A stretch of DNA of 64,000 nucleotides from positions 248,001-312,000 of the forward strand of contig NZ_PVTL01000001.1 in NCBI RefSeq assembly GCF_003003265.1. Reading direction: 5' to 3'. This DNA comes from Glaciihabitans tibetensis (GTDB lineage Bacteria; Actinomycetota; Actinomycetes; Actinomycetales; Microbacteriaceae). How positions within the stretch are numbered: the first letter of the stretch is position 1; every line of letters begins with the position of its first letter. The notes beneath the pieces are model-generated. The model saw only the letters and a list, made by a program, of their open reading frames with translations, was not told the DNA's origin and did not search any database. Position numbers and translations under genes: made by a program. This document shows positions 27,171 to 36,002 of the stretch, one piece after another.

Positions 27171-27205
27171 AGAAAAGCTCTGAACCTCAGGTTCAGAGCT
27201 TTTCT
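27171..27205. terminator. Bidirectional terminator overlapping the end of the ClC gene
   Basis: A 16-base perfect stem, AGAAAAGCTCTGAACC (27171-27186) with its complement (27190-27205), has a three-base loop. T runs flank it on both strands. It ends the tRNA transcript and the convergent ClC-family gene, whose last codons and TGA lie inside the stem. Confidence 0.9.
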
Positions 27206-28521
27206 TGTTGGTGGGCGTGAACAACCATCACGGGTGCACGCGAGACGAGTAGCCACGTCGGCAGAACGGCGATGCACAGCAGCGGAAGCGCGGAAACCGA
27301 GCCGGTCACCGCGACGGCGACAAACAGCGAGATCCAGCCGTCGCGGGACACCGCGAGCACCATCCCGAGCACGCCGCCCGCGATCGCGACGGCCAGGGGA
27401 ACCGATGGCACGATCGCGTTCGCGACGACGCCAATCGCCATACCGATGAACACCGCAGGAAACACGCGTCCGCCGCGAAAACCTGCTGCGGCGCTGATAA
27501 CTAGCGCGACCACCTTGACGGCCACGATCAAAATCAGAGTGCCCACTGTGAGCGAATTTCGCTCGTCGAGTAGTTCGTCCATCTGCTGGAGTCCCTTGAA
27601 GAGGGTCACCGGCCCGCCGATGGCGCCGAGCACGCCCAGCAGGGCGCCGCCGATCCCGGCGTAGATCAACGGATTGCGAAGCAGGCGAAACGCGCGGTGG
27701 AGGCGGGGGAGTGCCGCCGCAGCGAGGATGCCGATGGTCGCCGCGACGCAGGCGATGATGGAGGCGGAGAGCAGGTCCCAGGCGGCAACCGTGGTGTACG
27801 TCGGGAGCGGGAGCGTGAACGAGGGGTGCGCGAGCAACGACATCGTCACCGACCCGGTTGCGGCGGCGACCAGGGGCAGGAACAACCGGTCCCAGAGCTC
27901 GCCCTCGATCTTGAGGGACCCGACCACTCCGGTAAAAACGAGGGCCGCAGCCACGGGTGTACCGAACAGCGCTCCGATGGTTCCCGCGGCGACGACGATC
28001 ACCACAAGTCCGGTCGGGATGCTCGGTTGCAGCTTCTTGATCGCGGCCACGAACAGGGCCGTATTGATGGCGATGATGGGACTTTCCGGGCCGAGGCTCA
28101 CGCCGCCCGCGAGCCCCAGAACCGTCACGACCGCGAGCGAGGGCAGCACCCGCAGCGGAGACGGCGGGGCCATAAGCGACACGGTGGCGGAATCTTCACC
28201 GCCGTGCCCGGGGGCGAGCCACAGCACCAGCCCGACCGCGATGCCGATCCCCGTGAGCGTGGCGAAGATCCACCAGCCCGAGGTGGGATCGACGCCTAAC
28301 GCATCCGGCAGCGCGCTCCACAGCCCTTGTTCGAGCAGCGCGGCCATCTGGTCCACCGCACGGAGCAACAGGGCGCAGCCGATGCCGACGACCGCGGCGG
28401 GAATGGACAGGGCGGCGAGCATGCGCACTGTCGATTGGGGCGGCCTGGAGTGCATCGATCGAAAGTAATCCCAGGCGTCAGTGACCGGCTCACCCGGGCG
28501 GGGTGATCCGGCCTCGGTCAC
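27193..28521 (-). CDS. ClC-family ion channel or transporter
   Basis: A 442-residue membrane protein with about ten to twelve helices. Visible ClC filter-like motifs are GVSLGPESPI (the GxExP type, here with Pro-Glu-Ser-Pro), GTPVAAALVFTG and GFRGGRVFPAVFIG. The GREGP glutamate region is kept as PES, so a gating glutamate may exist. Ion selectivity, chloride versus fluoride or nitrate, cannot be told. It lacks a CBS domain. The gene is divergent from the SDR39U1-type gene with only about 30 bases between the start codons. Confidence 0.85.
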   Translation of the reverse strand: MTEAGSPRPGEPVTDAWDYFRSMHSRPPQSTVRMLAALSIPAAVVGIGCALLLRAVDQMAALLEQGLWSALPDALGVDPTSGWWIFATLTGIGIAVGLVLWLAPGHGGEDSATVSLMAPPSPLRVLPSLAVVTVLGLAGGVSLGPESPIIAINTALFVAAIKKLQPSIPTGLVVIVVAAGTIGALFGTPVAAALVFTGVVGSLKIEGELWDRLFLPLVAAATGSVTMSLLAHPSFTLPLPTYTTVAAWDLLSASIIACVAATIGILAAAALPRLHRAFRLLRNPLIYAGIGGALLGVLGAIGGPVTLFKGLQQMDELLDERNSLTVGTLILIVAVKVVALVISAAAGFRGGRVFPAVFIGMAIGVVANAIVPSVPLAVAIAGGVLGMVLAVSRDGWISLFVAVAVTGSVSALPLLCIAVLPTWLLVSRAPVMVVHAHQQEKL

Positions 28522-28540
28522 CTGAAGAGACAGCTGCCCC

Positions 28541-28546
28541 TATGCT
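28541..28546 (+). promoter_or_regulatory. -10 box of the SDR39U1-type gene
   Basis: TATGCT ends six bases before the GTG at 28553, predicting a leaderless message. The spacing to the divergent ClC gene leaves no room for a normal leader. Confidence 0.4.
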
Positions 28547-28552
28547 GTGGTC

Positions 28553-29539
28553 GTGAGCCAAAATCACCCTCGAGCGGTCGTTGCCGGCGCATCCGGCTTC
28601 ATCGGAAAACGGCTGGTCGAAGATTTGGCCGCCCAGGGATATCTGGTGTCCCGAATCGGCCGGAGCGGGGCGGACGCCGCGTGGGGCGACGACACCGCAG
28701 TGCGCGCTCTCATCGACGGCGCTGATCTCCTGGTCAACCTCGCCGGAAAGAGCGTGAACTGCCGCTACACCGAGCGCAATCGCGACGAAATTCTGCGCTC
28801 ACGGATCGACACCACCCGGCAGCTCCGGCGAGCGATCGAGGCGAGCTCCCACCCACCGGCCGTGTGGCTCAACGCGAGCACTGCGACGCTGTACCGGTAC
28901 GCCCTCGACCGGCCGATGACCGAATCGGAAGGCGAAGTCGGAACCGGGTTTTCTTCCGACATCGCCCGTGAGTGGGAGCACGAGTTGTTCGTCGGTGAGT
29001 TGCCATCGACGCGGCGGGTAGCGTTGCGCATGGCCATCGTTCTCGGTGACGGCCCGGCAACCGGCATCCTCCTCCGCCTCGCGCGTTGGGGCCTGGGCGG
29101 CCCTCAGATCGACGGATGGTGGTTTCCCCACCGTCGCTACCGTGGCATCGGTGCACGGCCCACCGGTGACGGTCGTGCTCCCGCACACCGCTCGCGCGGG
29201 CGGCAGCGCTTCAGCTGGATTCACATTGACGACGTTGTAGCGGCGGTCACGTTCATCGCGCGCTCCGGCGACATCGTGGGCCCGGTCAACCTCGCGGCGC
29301 CGAACGCAAGCGATAACCGGGCGCTCATGGCCGCGTTGCGCAAGAGCGTCTCCGCGAGGATCGGCTTGCCCGCCTTCCGGTGGATGCTCGAGCCAGCCAT
29401 GTGGCTGCTGCGAACCGAGCCCGAGCTGGTGCTGAAGAGCCGCTGGGTGACACCGGAGCGCCTGACCGAGGCCGGGTATGCGTTTGTCTGGCCAACGCTC
29501 GAACCCGCCATCGACGATGTGGCGAAACGTTCTCGCTAG
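28553..29539 (+). CDS. TIGR01777 / SDR39U1-like NAD(P)-binding protein
   Basis: An extended-SDR protein of about 328 residues. The Rossmann start VVAGASGFIGKRLVEDL and the family strings LVNLAGKSVNCRYTERNRDEILRSRIDTT and RMAIVLGDG are recognisable. The C-terminal part has the DUF1731-like PAFRWMLEPAMWLLRTEPELVLKSRWVTPERL. The substrate is unknown; members are called epimerases only by fold. The loop before FSWIHIDDVV carries about 40 extra Arg-rich residues (around 195-225), which might be an insertion or a local frame disturbance. The GTG at 28553 is preferred over 28547 because it fits the -10 box. Confidence 0.75.
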   Translation: MSQNHPRAVVAGASGFIGKRLVEDLAAQGYLVSRIGRSGADAAWGDDTAVRALIDGADLLVNLAGKSVNCRYTERNRDEILRSRIDTTRQLRRAIEASSHPPAVWLNASTATLYRYALDRPMTESEGEVGTGFSSDIAREWEHELFVGELPSTRRVALRMAIVLGDGPATGILLRLARWGLGGPQIDGWWFPHRRYRGIGARPTGDGRAPAHRSRGRQRFSWIHIDDVVAAVTFIARSGDIVGPVNLAAPNASDNRALMAALRKSVSARIGLPAFRWMLEPAMWLLRTEPELVLKSRWVTPERLTEAGYAFVWPTLEPAIDDVAKRSR

Positions 29540-29574
29540 CGCCTGCTGTCAGCGAGGCACGTCGGACCAAGCCC

Positions 29575-30711
29575 CTATTGCGGGATGCGGGCGCGCTTGG
29601 CAGCGGCGCGGCTGTCTGCTTTCGTGGCATGCCGTTGTTCTTTTGACGCGGCGTAGTCGGCCTTGAGAATGCTCCGCGTCTCGGCGGTCGGCCCGATCGC
29701 GGGGCGCCAGGCATGTGCGTCCGGGTTGGAGTCCACGAGCACGGCCTTCGCCAGCAGGGTCAGCGGCACGGCGAGGATCGCACCGATCGGTCCGATGACC
29801 AACGCCCAGAACAGCACGGAGAAGAAGGTCAGGGTCTGGCTGAGTGACACCGCCTGACCCACGACGCGGGGCTGGATAATCGACTGCACCACAGCGTTGA
29901 TGATGGTGTAAACCACCACAACTGCGACCACCACAGGCCATCCACCCGTGAGATACCCGAAGACGATGGGTGGCGCGATCGCGAAGAAGTAGCCGATGTT
30001 GGGGATGAAGCTGCAGAGGAACGCGAGCAGGCCCCAGAGCAGAGCCGCGGGCACCTCGAGGATCACGAGCGCGATCGCGTTGAGGGCGCCCTGCACAACG
30101 CCGAGCACCGTGGTCACCACCATGTAGCGGCGAACGTTGGAGGCGTACGCGCCCAGCGCGGCAACGAGATGCGGGCGGGTCACCTCCAGCTGCCGAAGGA
30201 TGGTTCTGACGTAGACCGCGTCTGCCGCCATGAGAATCATCATGGTGAGCACGATCACCAGGCCCCCCGTGATGCTGGCGAGGCTGCCGAGAGCGCCGGT
30301 CACCGCCGCCGCGATGCTCGCCGGGTTCAGGCCTCCCGCCAGCGACTCCACCTGCGTCTGGTCAATGCCGATCAAGGCGAGGGCGGTGGTTATGGATGCC
30401 GCGATCTCCTGAAACTGGTCTGCGTAGTCCGGCAGCATCGCAACAAATTGGGCAAACGCGATGATGATCGTGTAGGTGAAGACCGCAAGCAGCCCGAACA
30501 CCACCAGGATGACCGACCCCGTCGCTATACCGCGCGGCACGCCGTGCTTCTCCAGCCCTGTTCTTACCGGACCAGCGCAGATCGTGAGCACGAGGGTGAG
30601 TAAAACGGGAGCCAGGATGCCGCGCAACTCACTAATTCCGATTGCCACCACGACCGCGGCAGCGAGACCGACGAGGATGACGGTTCCGCGCGGGTACTGG
30701 GTGTCAGCCAT
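29575..30711 (-). CDS. AI-2E family transporter
   Basis: A 378-residue membrane protein of PF01594 (TqsA/YdiK-type) with about seven to eight helices. Characteristic parts are the C-terminal block GYFFAIAPPIVFGYLTGGWPVVVAVVVVYTIINAVVQSIIQPRVVGQAVSLSQ and the preceding soluble loop. Family members export small molecules, including quorum-sensing furanones, or act as Na+/H+ antiporters, so the substrate is open. I start at ATG 30711 (MADTQYP); the GTG two codons earlier has no better RBS. A charged tail of about 30 residues follows the last helix. Confidence 0.88.
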   Translation of the reverse strand: MADTQYPRGTVILVGLAAAVVVAIGISELRGILAPVLLTLVLTICAGPVRTGLEKHGVPRGIATGSVILVVFGLLAVFTYTIIIAFAQFVAMLPDYADQFQEIAASITTALALIGIDQTQVESLAGGLNPASIAAAVTGALGSLASITGGLVIVLTMMILMAADAVYVRTILRQLEVTRPHLVAALGAYASNVRRYMVVTTVLGVVQGALNAIALVILEVPAALLWGLLAFLCSFIPNIGYFFAIAPPIVFGYLTGGWPVVVAVVVVYTIINAVVQSIIQPRVVGQAVSLSQTLTFFSVLFWALVIGPIGAILAVPLTLLAKAVLVDSNPDAHAWRPAIGPTAETRSILKADYAASKEQRHATKADSRAAAKRARIPQ

Positions 30712-30837
30712 GTCCACACGGTAGGGGCGCCGTCAGCACAGTGTCGTCATTCTTTCCGGGTGATGCCGATGGTTGTGTCGGCTAATAGCGTCACCCCAAC
30801 GGCGCCCTCCGGATCGCCCACGGGAGAAGGGACACCG

Positions 30838-32322
30838 ATGGACCCGGTACTCGGCACGAATTTAGCGTGGGTTTCCGTCGCGCTGCTGCATTTTGCTGTC
30901 TGCATCATTGCCCTGATCGTGATTCCGCGGAACAGGAAGCCCACCGCGGCGATGGCGTGGCTGCTCGCGATCCTCTTTGTGCCCTTCATTGGACTTGTGC
31001 TTTACCTCATCATTGGTAAATCCCAGCTCCCGGAACGGCGCCGTGCCGAGCAACAACGCATCGACGGACTGATAGCCGCGAGAGTCGCGGGGCTTGATCT
31101 TGTGCCGGGTAGGGCGACGTGGCCGCAGTGGTTTGAGAGCGTCGCGCGGCAGAACCAGACGCTCGGAGGGATTCCCGTAGTCGGGGGCAACACCGCGGTG
31201 CTGATTGACGACTACACCGGGTCGATCGATGCGATGGCTGCGGAAATCGATACGGCGACGACGTTCGTCCACGTCGAGTACTTCATCGTGTCGTTGGACA
31301 GCACCACTCGCGGATTTTTCGCCGCCATGGAAGCTGCGGTAAAGCGGGGCGTCACGGTGCGGTTGCTTGCCGACCACGTGTCGTCGGTGAAGGCGGTCGG
31401 GCATAAGGAGACGTTCGCCGAGCTTGATCGCATCGGGGTGAAGTGGAGCTACATGCTGCCGGTGATGCCGTTCAAGGGAAAGTATCAGCGGCCGGATCTG
31501 CGCAACCACCGCAAACTCGTGGTCATCGACGGCCGGGTGGGCTACATGGGGTCCCAGAACCTCATCGACCGCAGTTACAACACACCGAAGAACCTCAAGA
31601 GGGGGCTGCAGTGGCAGGAGCTCGTCACCCGACTCGAGGGCCCGGTCGTTGCGGGGCTCAATGCGGTTTTCCTCTCGGATTGGCTCAGCGAAACCGGCGA
31701 GCTGCTCGACGTGGAATCTCCCGCGGTGAACCTGCCCGCTCGCCAGGCTCGGTTTGACCGGTCGCCCGACGCGTTGGAGTGCCAGGTGGTGCCGAGTGGT
31801 CCGAGTTACAGCACGGAGAACAACCTGCGCCTGTTCCTCTCGCTGATCTACGCTGCATCCTCGCGCGCCATCATCACCAGTCCGTACTTTGTGCCGGATG
31901 AGGCGATGATGTACGCGATCACGTCAGCGTGTCATCGTGGACTCGACGTGCAGCTCTTTGTGTCGGAGATCGGCGATCAGGGGCCTGTCTTTCACGCGCA
32001 GCGGTCTTATTACGGTGACCTGCTGGAGGCGGGAGTGCGGATATTTCGCTACCCGGCCCCGTTCATCCTGCATGCAAAGCACCTGTCCATCGATGACGAC
32101 ATCGCGGTCATCGGATCCAGCAACATGGACATCCGCTCATTCAATCTTGACCTCGAGGTATCCCTGTTGGTGAGGGGCCGCGCCTTCGTAGACAAGATGC
32201 GCGAGGTTGAGGAGGGATACCGCGTGATCAGCAGCGAGCTGACGCGAGAGGAATGGGCCAGGGAGCCGCTGTCCTCGACTGCGCTCGATGGATTGGCGCG
32301 ACTCACCTCAGCGCTGGAGTAA
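30838..32322 (+). CDS. cls: Cardiolipin synthase (phospholipase D superfamily)
   Basis: A 494-residue membrane enzyme that joins two phosphatidylglycerols into cardiolipin. It has two N-terminal membrane helices (about 10-30 and 38-58). Two HKD motifs follow: H224-x-K226-x4-D231 with GSQN, and H412-x-K414-x4-D419 with GSSNMD. GGGAGAAGGG upstream sets the ATG at 30838; the earlier in-frame codons have no RBS. The GAP gene follows three bases after the stop, suggesting a joint envelope-lipid operon. Confidence 0.93.
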   Translation: MDPVLGTNLAWVSVALLHFAVCIIALIVIPRNRKPTAAMAWLLAILFVPFIGLVLYLIIGKSQLPERRRAEQQRIDGLIAARVAGLDLVPGRATWPQWFESVARQNQTLGGIPVVGGNTAVLIDDYTGSIDAMAAEIDTATTFVHVEYFIVSLDSTTRGFFAAMEAAVKRGVTVRLLADHVSSVKAVGHKETFAELDRIGVKWSYMLPVMPFKGKYQRPDLRNHRKLVVIDGRVGYMGSQNLIDRSYNTPKNLKRGLQWQELVTRLEGPVVAGLNAVFLSDWLSETGELLDVESPAVNLPARQARFDRSPDALECQVVPSGPSYSTENNLRLFLSLIYAASSRAIITSPYFVPDEAMMYAITSACHRGLDVQLFVSEIGDQGPVFHAQRSYYGDLLEAGVRIFRYPAPFILHAKHLSIDDDIAVIGSSNMDIRSFNLDLEVSLLVRGRAFVDKMREVEEGYRVISSELTREEWAREPLSSTALDGLARLTSALE

Positions 32323-32325
32323 CCG

Positions 32326-32985
32326 GTGTGGGAGTCGCTCGGAAGCATTCTGCCGATCGCCGTGGCGGTTGCCTTCAGCTCCGTCCCCATTTTGGCGACC
32401 GTGCTGATTTTGCTCTCCCCGAACCGGGTACGCAGCGGCGTCGCCTTTCTGATCGGTTGGGTCGTCGGAATCGCCGCCGTGCTCACCACCTTCGTCCTGT
32501 TGGCCCAGGCGCTGCCGGTACGCAGAGCCGTGCACCCGCAGGTCGCGCTCGCGGTCGCGCTCATCGTCGTAGGCCTCGGGCTGATCGTGCTCGCCGTCGT
32601 GAGCGGCCGGCGCGGGCACGGTAAGGGCGGGATGCCGCGGTGGCTGACCGCAGTGGGATCCATCGGACCAGCCAGGGCCGCCGGCCTTGCGCTTCTCCTG
32701 AACATTCGGCCGAAGGCCATTCTGCTGAGTGCCGCGGCCGGGCTGTCTCTGCGCGGAACCGGGTTGAACGCGGCAGACACCGCACTTCTGGTGGTCATCT
32801 TCACGGTGATAGCTGCGTCTACCGTCGTGGGCCCGATCGTGTTCTCCCTCCTGTCCCCGGACAGGGCGGGTGTCTGGTTGCGGGCGACCCGTAGCTGGAT
32901 CGAGAAAAACAACAGGACCGTGACCGTCCTCATCCTCTTCCTCATCGGGGTCGTCGTCGTCGGCGACGGCATTTCGCGGCTGTGA
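32326..32985 (+). CDS. GAP family (Sap-like) membrane protein
   Basis: A 219-residue, six-helix membrane protein matching the actinobacterial GAP/Sap family (named from the mycobacterial sulfolipid-addressing protein). Diagnostic parts are the N-terminal half PIAVAVAFSSVPILATVLILLSPNR and the second-half LALLLNIRPKAILLSAAAGL. The mycobacterial relatives help move glycolipids to the surface. Here the gene follows cls directly, so a lipid-related function is reasonable but unproved. Confidence 0.8.
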   Translation: MWESLGSILPIAVAVAFSSVPILATVLILLSPNRVRSGVAFLIGWVVGIAAVLTTFVLLAQALPVRRAVHPQVALAVALIVVGLGLIVLAVVSGRRGHGKGGMPRWLTAVGSIGPARAAGLALLLNIRPKAILLSAAAGLSLRGTGLNAADTALLVVIFTVIAASTVVGPIVFSLLSPDRAGVWLRATRSWIEKNNRTVTVLILFLIGVVVVGDGISRL

Positions 32986-32996
32986 TAGCGATCACC
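32981..32996 (+). promoter_or_regulatory. CRP/GlxR-type binding site candidate
   Basis: TGTGATAGCGATCACC matches the TGTGA-N6-TCACA consensus in 9 of 10 defined positions. It overlaps the stop of the GAP gene and lies about 90 bases before the tyrosine phosphatase start, a usual activator distance. Confidence 0.45.
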
Positions 32997-33086
32997 CGCT
33001 GCGCGTGAGGCTCGAAGCGCGCCGCCGGGATACGTTCGCCGCACATGTCAGTTGCAGCGGCTGTTTTGCGCACAGAGGAGTCAGCG

Positions 33087-33920
33087 ATGCCCGTCACCAT
33101 CCCGCCACCCGGTCAGTTCATTTCCATCCCCACGATCCCAAACCTGCGTGATCTCGGCGGGTGGCGCACGCCTCAGGGCAGGGTGATGCGCGGCATCCTG
33201 TACCGTTCGGCACAGTTCAGTGCCTTGAGCGGCCCGGATTCCGACCGGTTTGCCGAGCTCGGCATAAAAACAGTGTTCGACATGCGCACTGCCGACGAGC
33301 GCGAACACCAACCGAGCGCCCTTCCCGAAGGCACCCGCGGCGTCGTCGTTGACATCCTTGAGGACGCAACGGGAGCCGCCCCGGCAGAACTATTTTCCGT
33401 TCTGGGCGATCCGGTCGCCGCCCAGGAGATGCTCGGCGGCGGGAGGGCGGTCACGCTGTTCACAAGCGCCTATAAGCAGATCGTAAATCTGGCGAGCGCC
33501 AGAATCGGGTACCACCGGTTTTACACGGCTCTGCTCGACACGAAGGCGTTGCCCGCCGTATTCCATTGCACGACGGGAAAGGACCGCACAGGGTGGGCGG
33601 CGGCGGCTTTGCTGCTGCTTCTCGGAGTGGACTACGACGACGTCCTCGAGGACTACCTGCTCACCAACGCGCAGCTGCTGCCCTCGCTCCAGGGGCTGCT
33701 GGATGACTTTGAGTCCGCGGGCGGCGATCCCGCGTTGCTCCTGCCCGTACTCGGCGTCCAGAGGGAGTACCTCGATGCCGCGCTCGCCGAGATGACCGCG
33801 ATGTTCGGCACGGTCGAGAACTACTTCATGAGCGGACTCGGGCTCACCGAGGCCGACATCGCCCTGCTGCGGCTGACGCTCATCGAGTTTGATGGCTCGG
33901 CTGACGCGGACGCGGACTGA
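33087..33920 (+). CDS. Tyrosine-protein phosphatase (DSP3/Y_phosphatase3 family)
   Basis: A 277-residue soluble phosphatase. The P-loop is HCTTGKDRTG with the nucleophile C161 and R167, the C-x5-R form typical of PtpB-like and lipid/tyrosine phosphatases. NLRDLGGW near the N-terminus and YRSAQFSALS-DSDRFAELGIKTVFDMR complete the family signature. ATG 33087 follows GAGGAG at six bases, so the upstream ATG at 33045 is rejected. Targets may be phosphotyrosine or phosphoinositide substrates; this cannot be resolved. Confidence 0.9.
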   Translation: MPVTIPPPGQFISIPTIPNLRDLGGWRTPQGRVMRGILYRSAQFSALSGPDSDRFAELGIKTVFDMRTADEREHQPSALPEGTRGVVVDILEDATGAAPAELFSVLGDPVAAQEMLGGGRAVTLFTSAYKQIVNLASARIGYHRFYTALLDTKALPAVFHCTTGKDRTGWAAAALLLLLGVDYDDVLEDYLLTNAQLLPSLQGLLDDFESAGGDPALLLPVLGVQREYLDAALAEMTAMFGTVENYFMSGLGLTEADIALLRLTLIEFDGSADADAD

Positions 33921-33950
33921 GCAGGAGAGTGACGAAAGGGAGGCGTGAGG

Positions 33951-35393
33951 ATGAAGCGTATGGACGAGTCGCCAGGCGTGGCGCAGCGCGAACAGGACTC
34001 GAAGCCCGGCATCGCGGAGCACGAACTGGTCGCGCTGCGCGCCCAGTTCTCGGGCGAACTCGTGCTCCCCGGAGCGGACGGTTACACCGCCGCCCGCGGG
34101 GTGTGGAATGGCCTGATCGACAAAAAGCCGGCGCTCATCGCGCGGGCCGCGGCTGCGGCGGACGTCGCCGTGGTGGTGCGGTTCGCCCAGCGTGTGCAGC
34201 TTCCACTCGCCGTGCGCGGCGGCGGTCACAATGTTGCGGGTAACGGCACCGTGGATGACGGGATCGTGCTCGATCTGGGTGCGCTGCGCGACGTGAGCGT
34301 GGATCCCGTGTCTGCGACCGTGCGGGTGGCAGCGGGTGCGCTGTTGCGGGACGTCGATCAGGCGACCGCGCCCTTTGGGCTCGCGGTACCGCTCGGTGTG
34401 GTTTCGGCCACTGGCGTCGGCGGCCTCACCCTCGGCGGTGGCCTCGGCTGGCTCACCCGCGCGTACGGATTGACGGTCGACAACCTGGTCTCCGCGGAGA
34501 TCGTGACCGCCGCCGGGAACGTGGTCTGGTCAAGCCACAACGAGAATCCGGAGTTGTTCTGGGCGATCCGGGGCGGCGGCGGCAACTTCGGGGTGGTCAC
34601 CGCGTTCACCTTTCAGGCACAGCGGCTCGCGCCCCTGGTGTTCGCCGGAAACCTGATTTACGCACAGCCGCAGTGGAGACAGGCGCTGCGCGCATATGAG
34701 GTGTGGACTCGCGACATCCCCGACGAACTCACCTCGATACTCACTTTCATGGTGCCACCCGCCAGTTGGGACCTGGGCGACGAGCCGCGGCTCGTGATCG
34801 GATTTGTGTGGGCCGGTGAGGACATCACGGCTGGTGAGCGGGTGATCGCGAGCCTTCGTGAAGTCGCTCCGCCCGATGTGGAGGTTGTCGAGCCGATGCC
34901 CTGGACACAGTGGCAATCAGCGGTTGACGAACTCTTCCCGCGGGGTGCCCGCGCCTACTGGAAGAACCTGGCGTTCGATGAGATGGATGACGCGGTGCTG
35001 GAGGTTCTCATGCGCCGGGGTGCGGAACAGAACTGGTACGGCACCGGGTTCGACATCCACCACCTGGGTGGTGCCTTCGGGCGGGTGGCAGAAAAGGCCA
35101 CACCCTTCCCCAACCGGGACGCGCGGTTCTGGCTCAACGTGTACGGATTCTGGCCGGATGCTGCGGACGATGCGGCGCGGATCGCGTTCGTTCGGGGGCT
35201 CGCGGCAGACATGGACGCGTTCGCCGCTGGGGGCCAGTACGTGAACTTCGTGGGGGAGGAAGCGGGCACTGACCCTCTGGCGCTGGCACGGGAGGCGTAC
35301 GGCCCGCAGAAGCTGCGGCGCCTTCGCGAGGTGAAGCACGAGTTCGACCCCGACAACGTCTTTCGCCTCAACCACAACATCCCGCCTCGCTGA
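33951..35393 (+). CDS. FAD-binding oxidoreductase (berberine-bridge-enzyme-like)
   Basis: A 480-residue PCMH-type flavoprotein. The N-terminal FAD domain has VRGGGHNVAGNG, in which H93 is the usual covalent FAD attachment. GVGGLTLGGGLGWLTRAYGL and NPELFWAIRGGGGNFGVVTAF are also typical. The second attachment cysteine of bicovalent enzymes is replaced (SATGVGG), so a single covalent bond is expected. The C-terminal BBE segment ends in EFDPDNVFRLNHNIPP. It oxidises an unknown alcohol or sugar. AAAGGGAGG seven bases upstream fixes the ATG at 33951. Confidence 0.9.
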   Translation: MKRMDESPGVAQREQDSKPGIAEHELVALRAQFSGELVLPGADGYTAARGVWNGLIDKKPALIARAAAAADVAVVVRFAQRVQLPLAVRGGGHNVAGNGTVDDGIVLDLGALRDVSVDPVSATVRVAAGALLRDVDQATAPFGLAVPLGVVSATGVGGLTLGGGLGWLTRAYGLTVDNLVSAEIVTAAGNVVWSSHNENPELFWAIRGGGGNFGVVTAFTFQAQRLAPLVFAGNLIYAQPQWRQALRAYEVWTRDIPDELTSILTFMVPPASWDLGDEPRLVIGFVWAGEDITAGERVIASLREVAPPDVEVVEPMPWTQWQSAVDELFPRGARAYWKNLAFDEMDDAVLEVLMRRGAEQNWYGTGFDIHHLGGAFGRVAEKATPFPNRDARFWLNVYGFWPDAADDAARIAFVRGLAADMDAFAAGGQYVNFVGEEAGTDPLALAREAYGPQKLRRLREVKHEFDPDNVFRLNHNIPPR

Positions 35394-35433
35394 GCTGGGT
35401 TGGTGGGCGCTCCACCCGCCAACGGCGGCAGCG

Positions 35434-35856
35434 TTAGTCGCGCTCCGGTTCTGGTCCCCGCACGAATCGCCGCCCGGTCACACTCGTGGGGGTGATTCGC
35501 ACGTAAACGTATTTCAGCGTGGGAAGCCACGAAACCAGGGGCGCCCGGTCTGCCTCCTCGATCGCCGAGCGCGTGTCGAGCCACTCGGCGGTGCCCTTCA
35601 CCACCACGCTCACCGCTTCTTCATCGGTGAAGTCGTCGATCTCGAAGGCGACATCGGAGTGGATGGTCATTTCCACGAGCTTCGTGCCCGGCGTCGTGCG
35701 CATGAGAATCGTGGAGCCATCGGCGTAATAGTTGAGCGGAAAGATGTCGATCACGCCAGCGGCGCTCGCGGCCAGTCGTCCCAGCGAGTGGCTCCGGAGC
35801 AGTACCCAGCACTCCGACTCGTCTAACACGATCATGACGTCTTCGGCGTCCGACAT
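35434..35856 (-). CDS. Pyridoxamine 5'-phosphate oxidase-fold protein
   Basis: A 140-residue split-barrel flavin-type protein. The block [45 protein letters not shown] and the [11 protein letters not shown] strand are typical of the actinobacterial small PNPOx family that binds FMN or F420. The exact substrate is unknown. Homologues of this type occur in the mycobacterial dormancy regulon. Here the gene is divergent from phosphoketolase and shares its upstream region, which has a DevR-box-like palindrome. Confidence 0.82.
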   Translation of the reverse strand: MSDAEDVMIVLDESECWVLLRSHSLGRLAASAAGVIDIFPLNYYADGSTILMRTTPGTKLVEMTIHSDVAFEIDDFTDEEAVSVVVKGTAEWLDTRSAIEEADRAPLVSWLPTLKYVYVRITPTSVTGRRFVRGPEPERD

Positions 35857-35931
35857 GGAGATGCACCTTTCGATCGCGGGACTCCAGCGTGCCCACCAAT
35901 CCAGTAAAGCCGTTCCCTTATGGCGCGCTTA

Positions 35932-35945
35932 GGGCCTTAGGTCCC
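35932..35945. promoter_or_regulatory. DevR/DosR-box-like palindrome upstream of phosphoketolase
   Basis: GGGCCTTAGGTCCC agrees with the core of the mycobacterial DevR box (GGGACTWWAGTCCC) at 12 of 14 positions and keeps its symmetry. It lies 58 bases before the phosphoketolase ATG and in the shared region with the PNPOx gene. TATGCC (35967-35972) is a possible -10. Confidence 0.5.
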
Positions 35946-36002
35946 GGGGCGTTGGGCCTTTCTACCTATGCCTCACGCATCCAGGCTGGCTACTCTGAAA
36001 CC

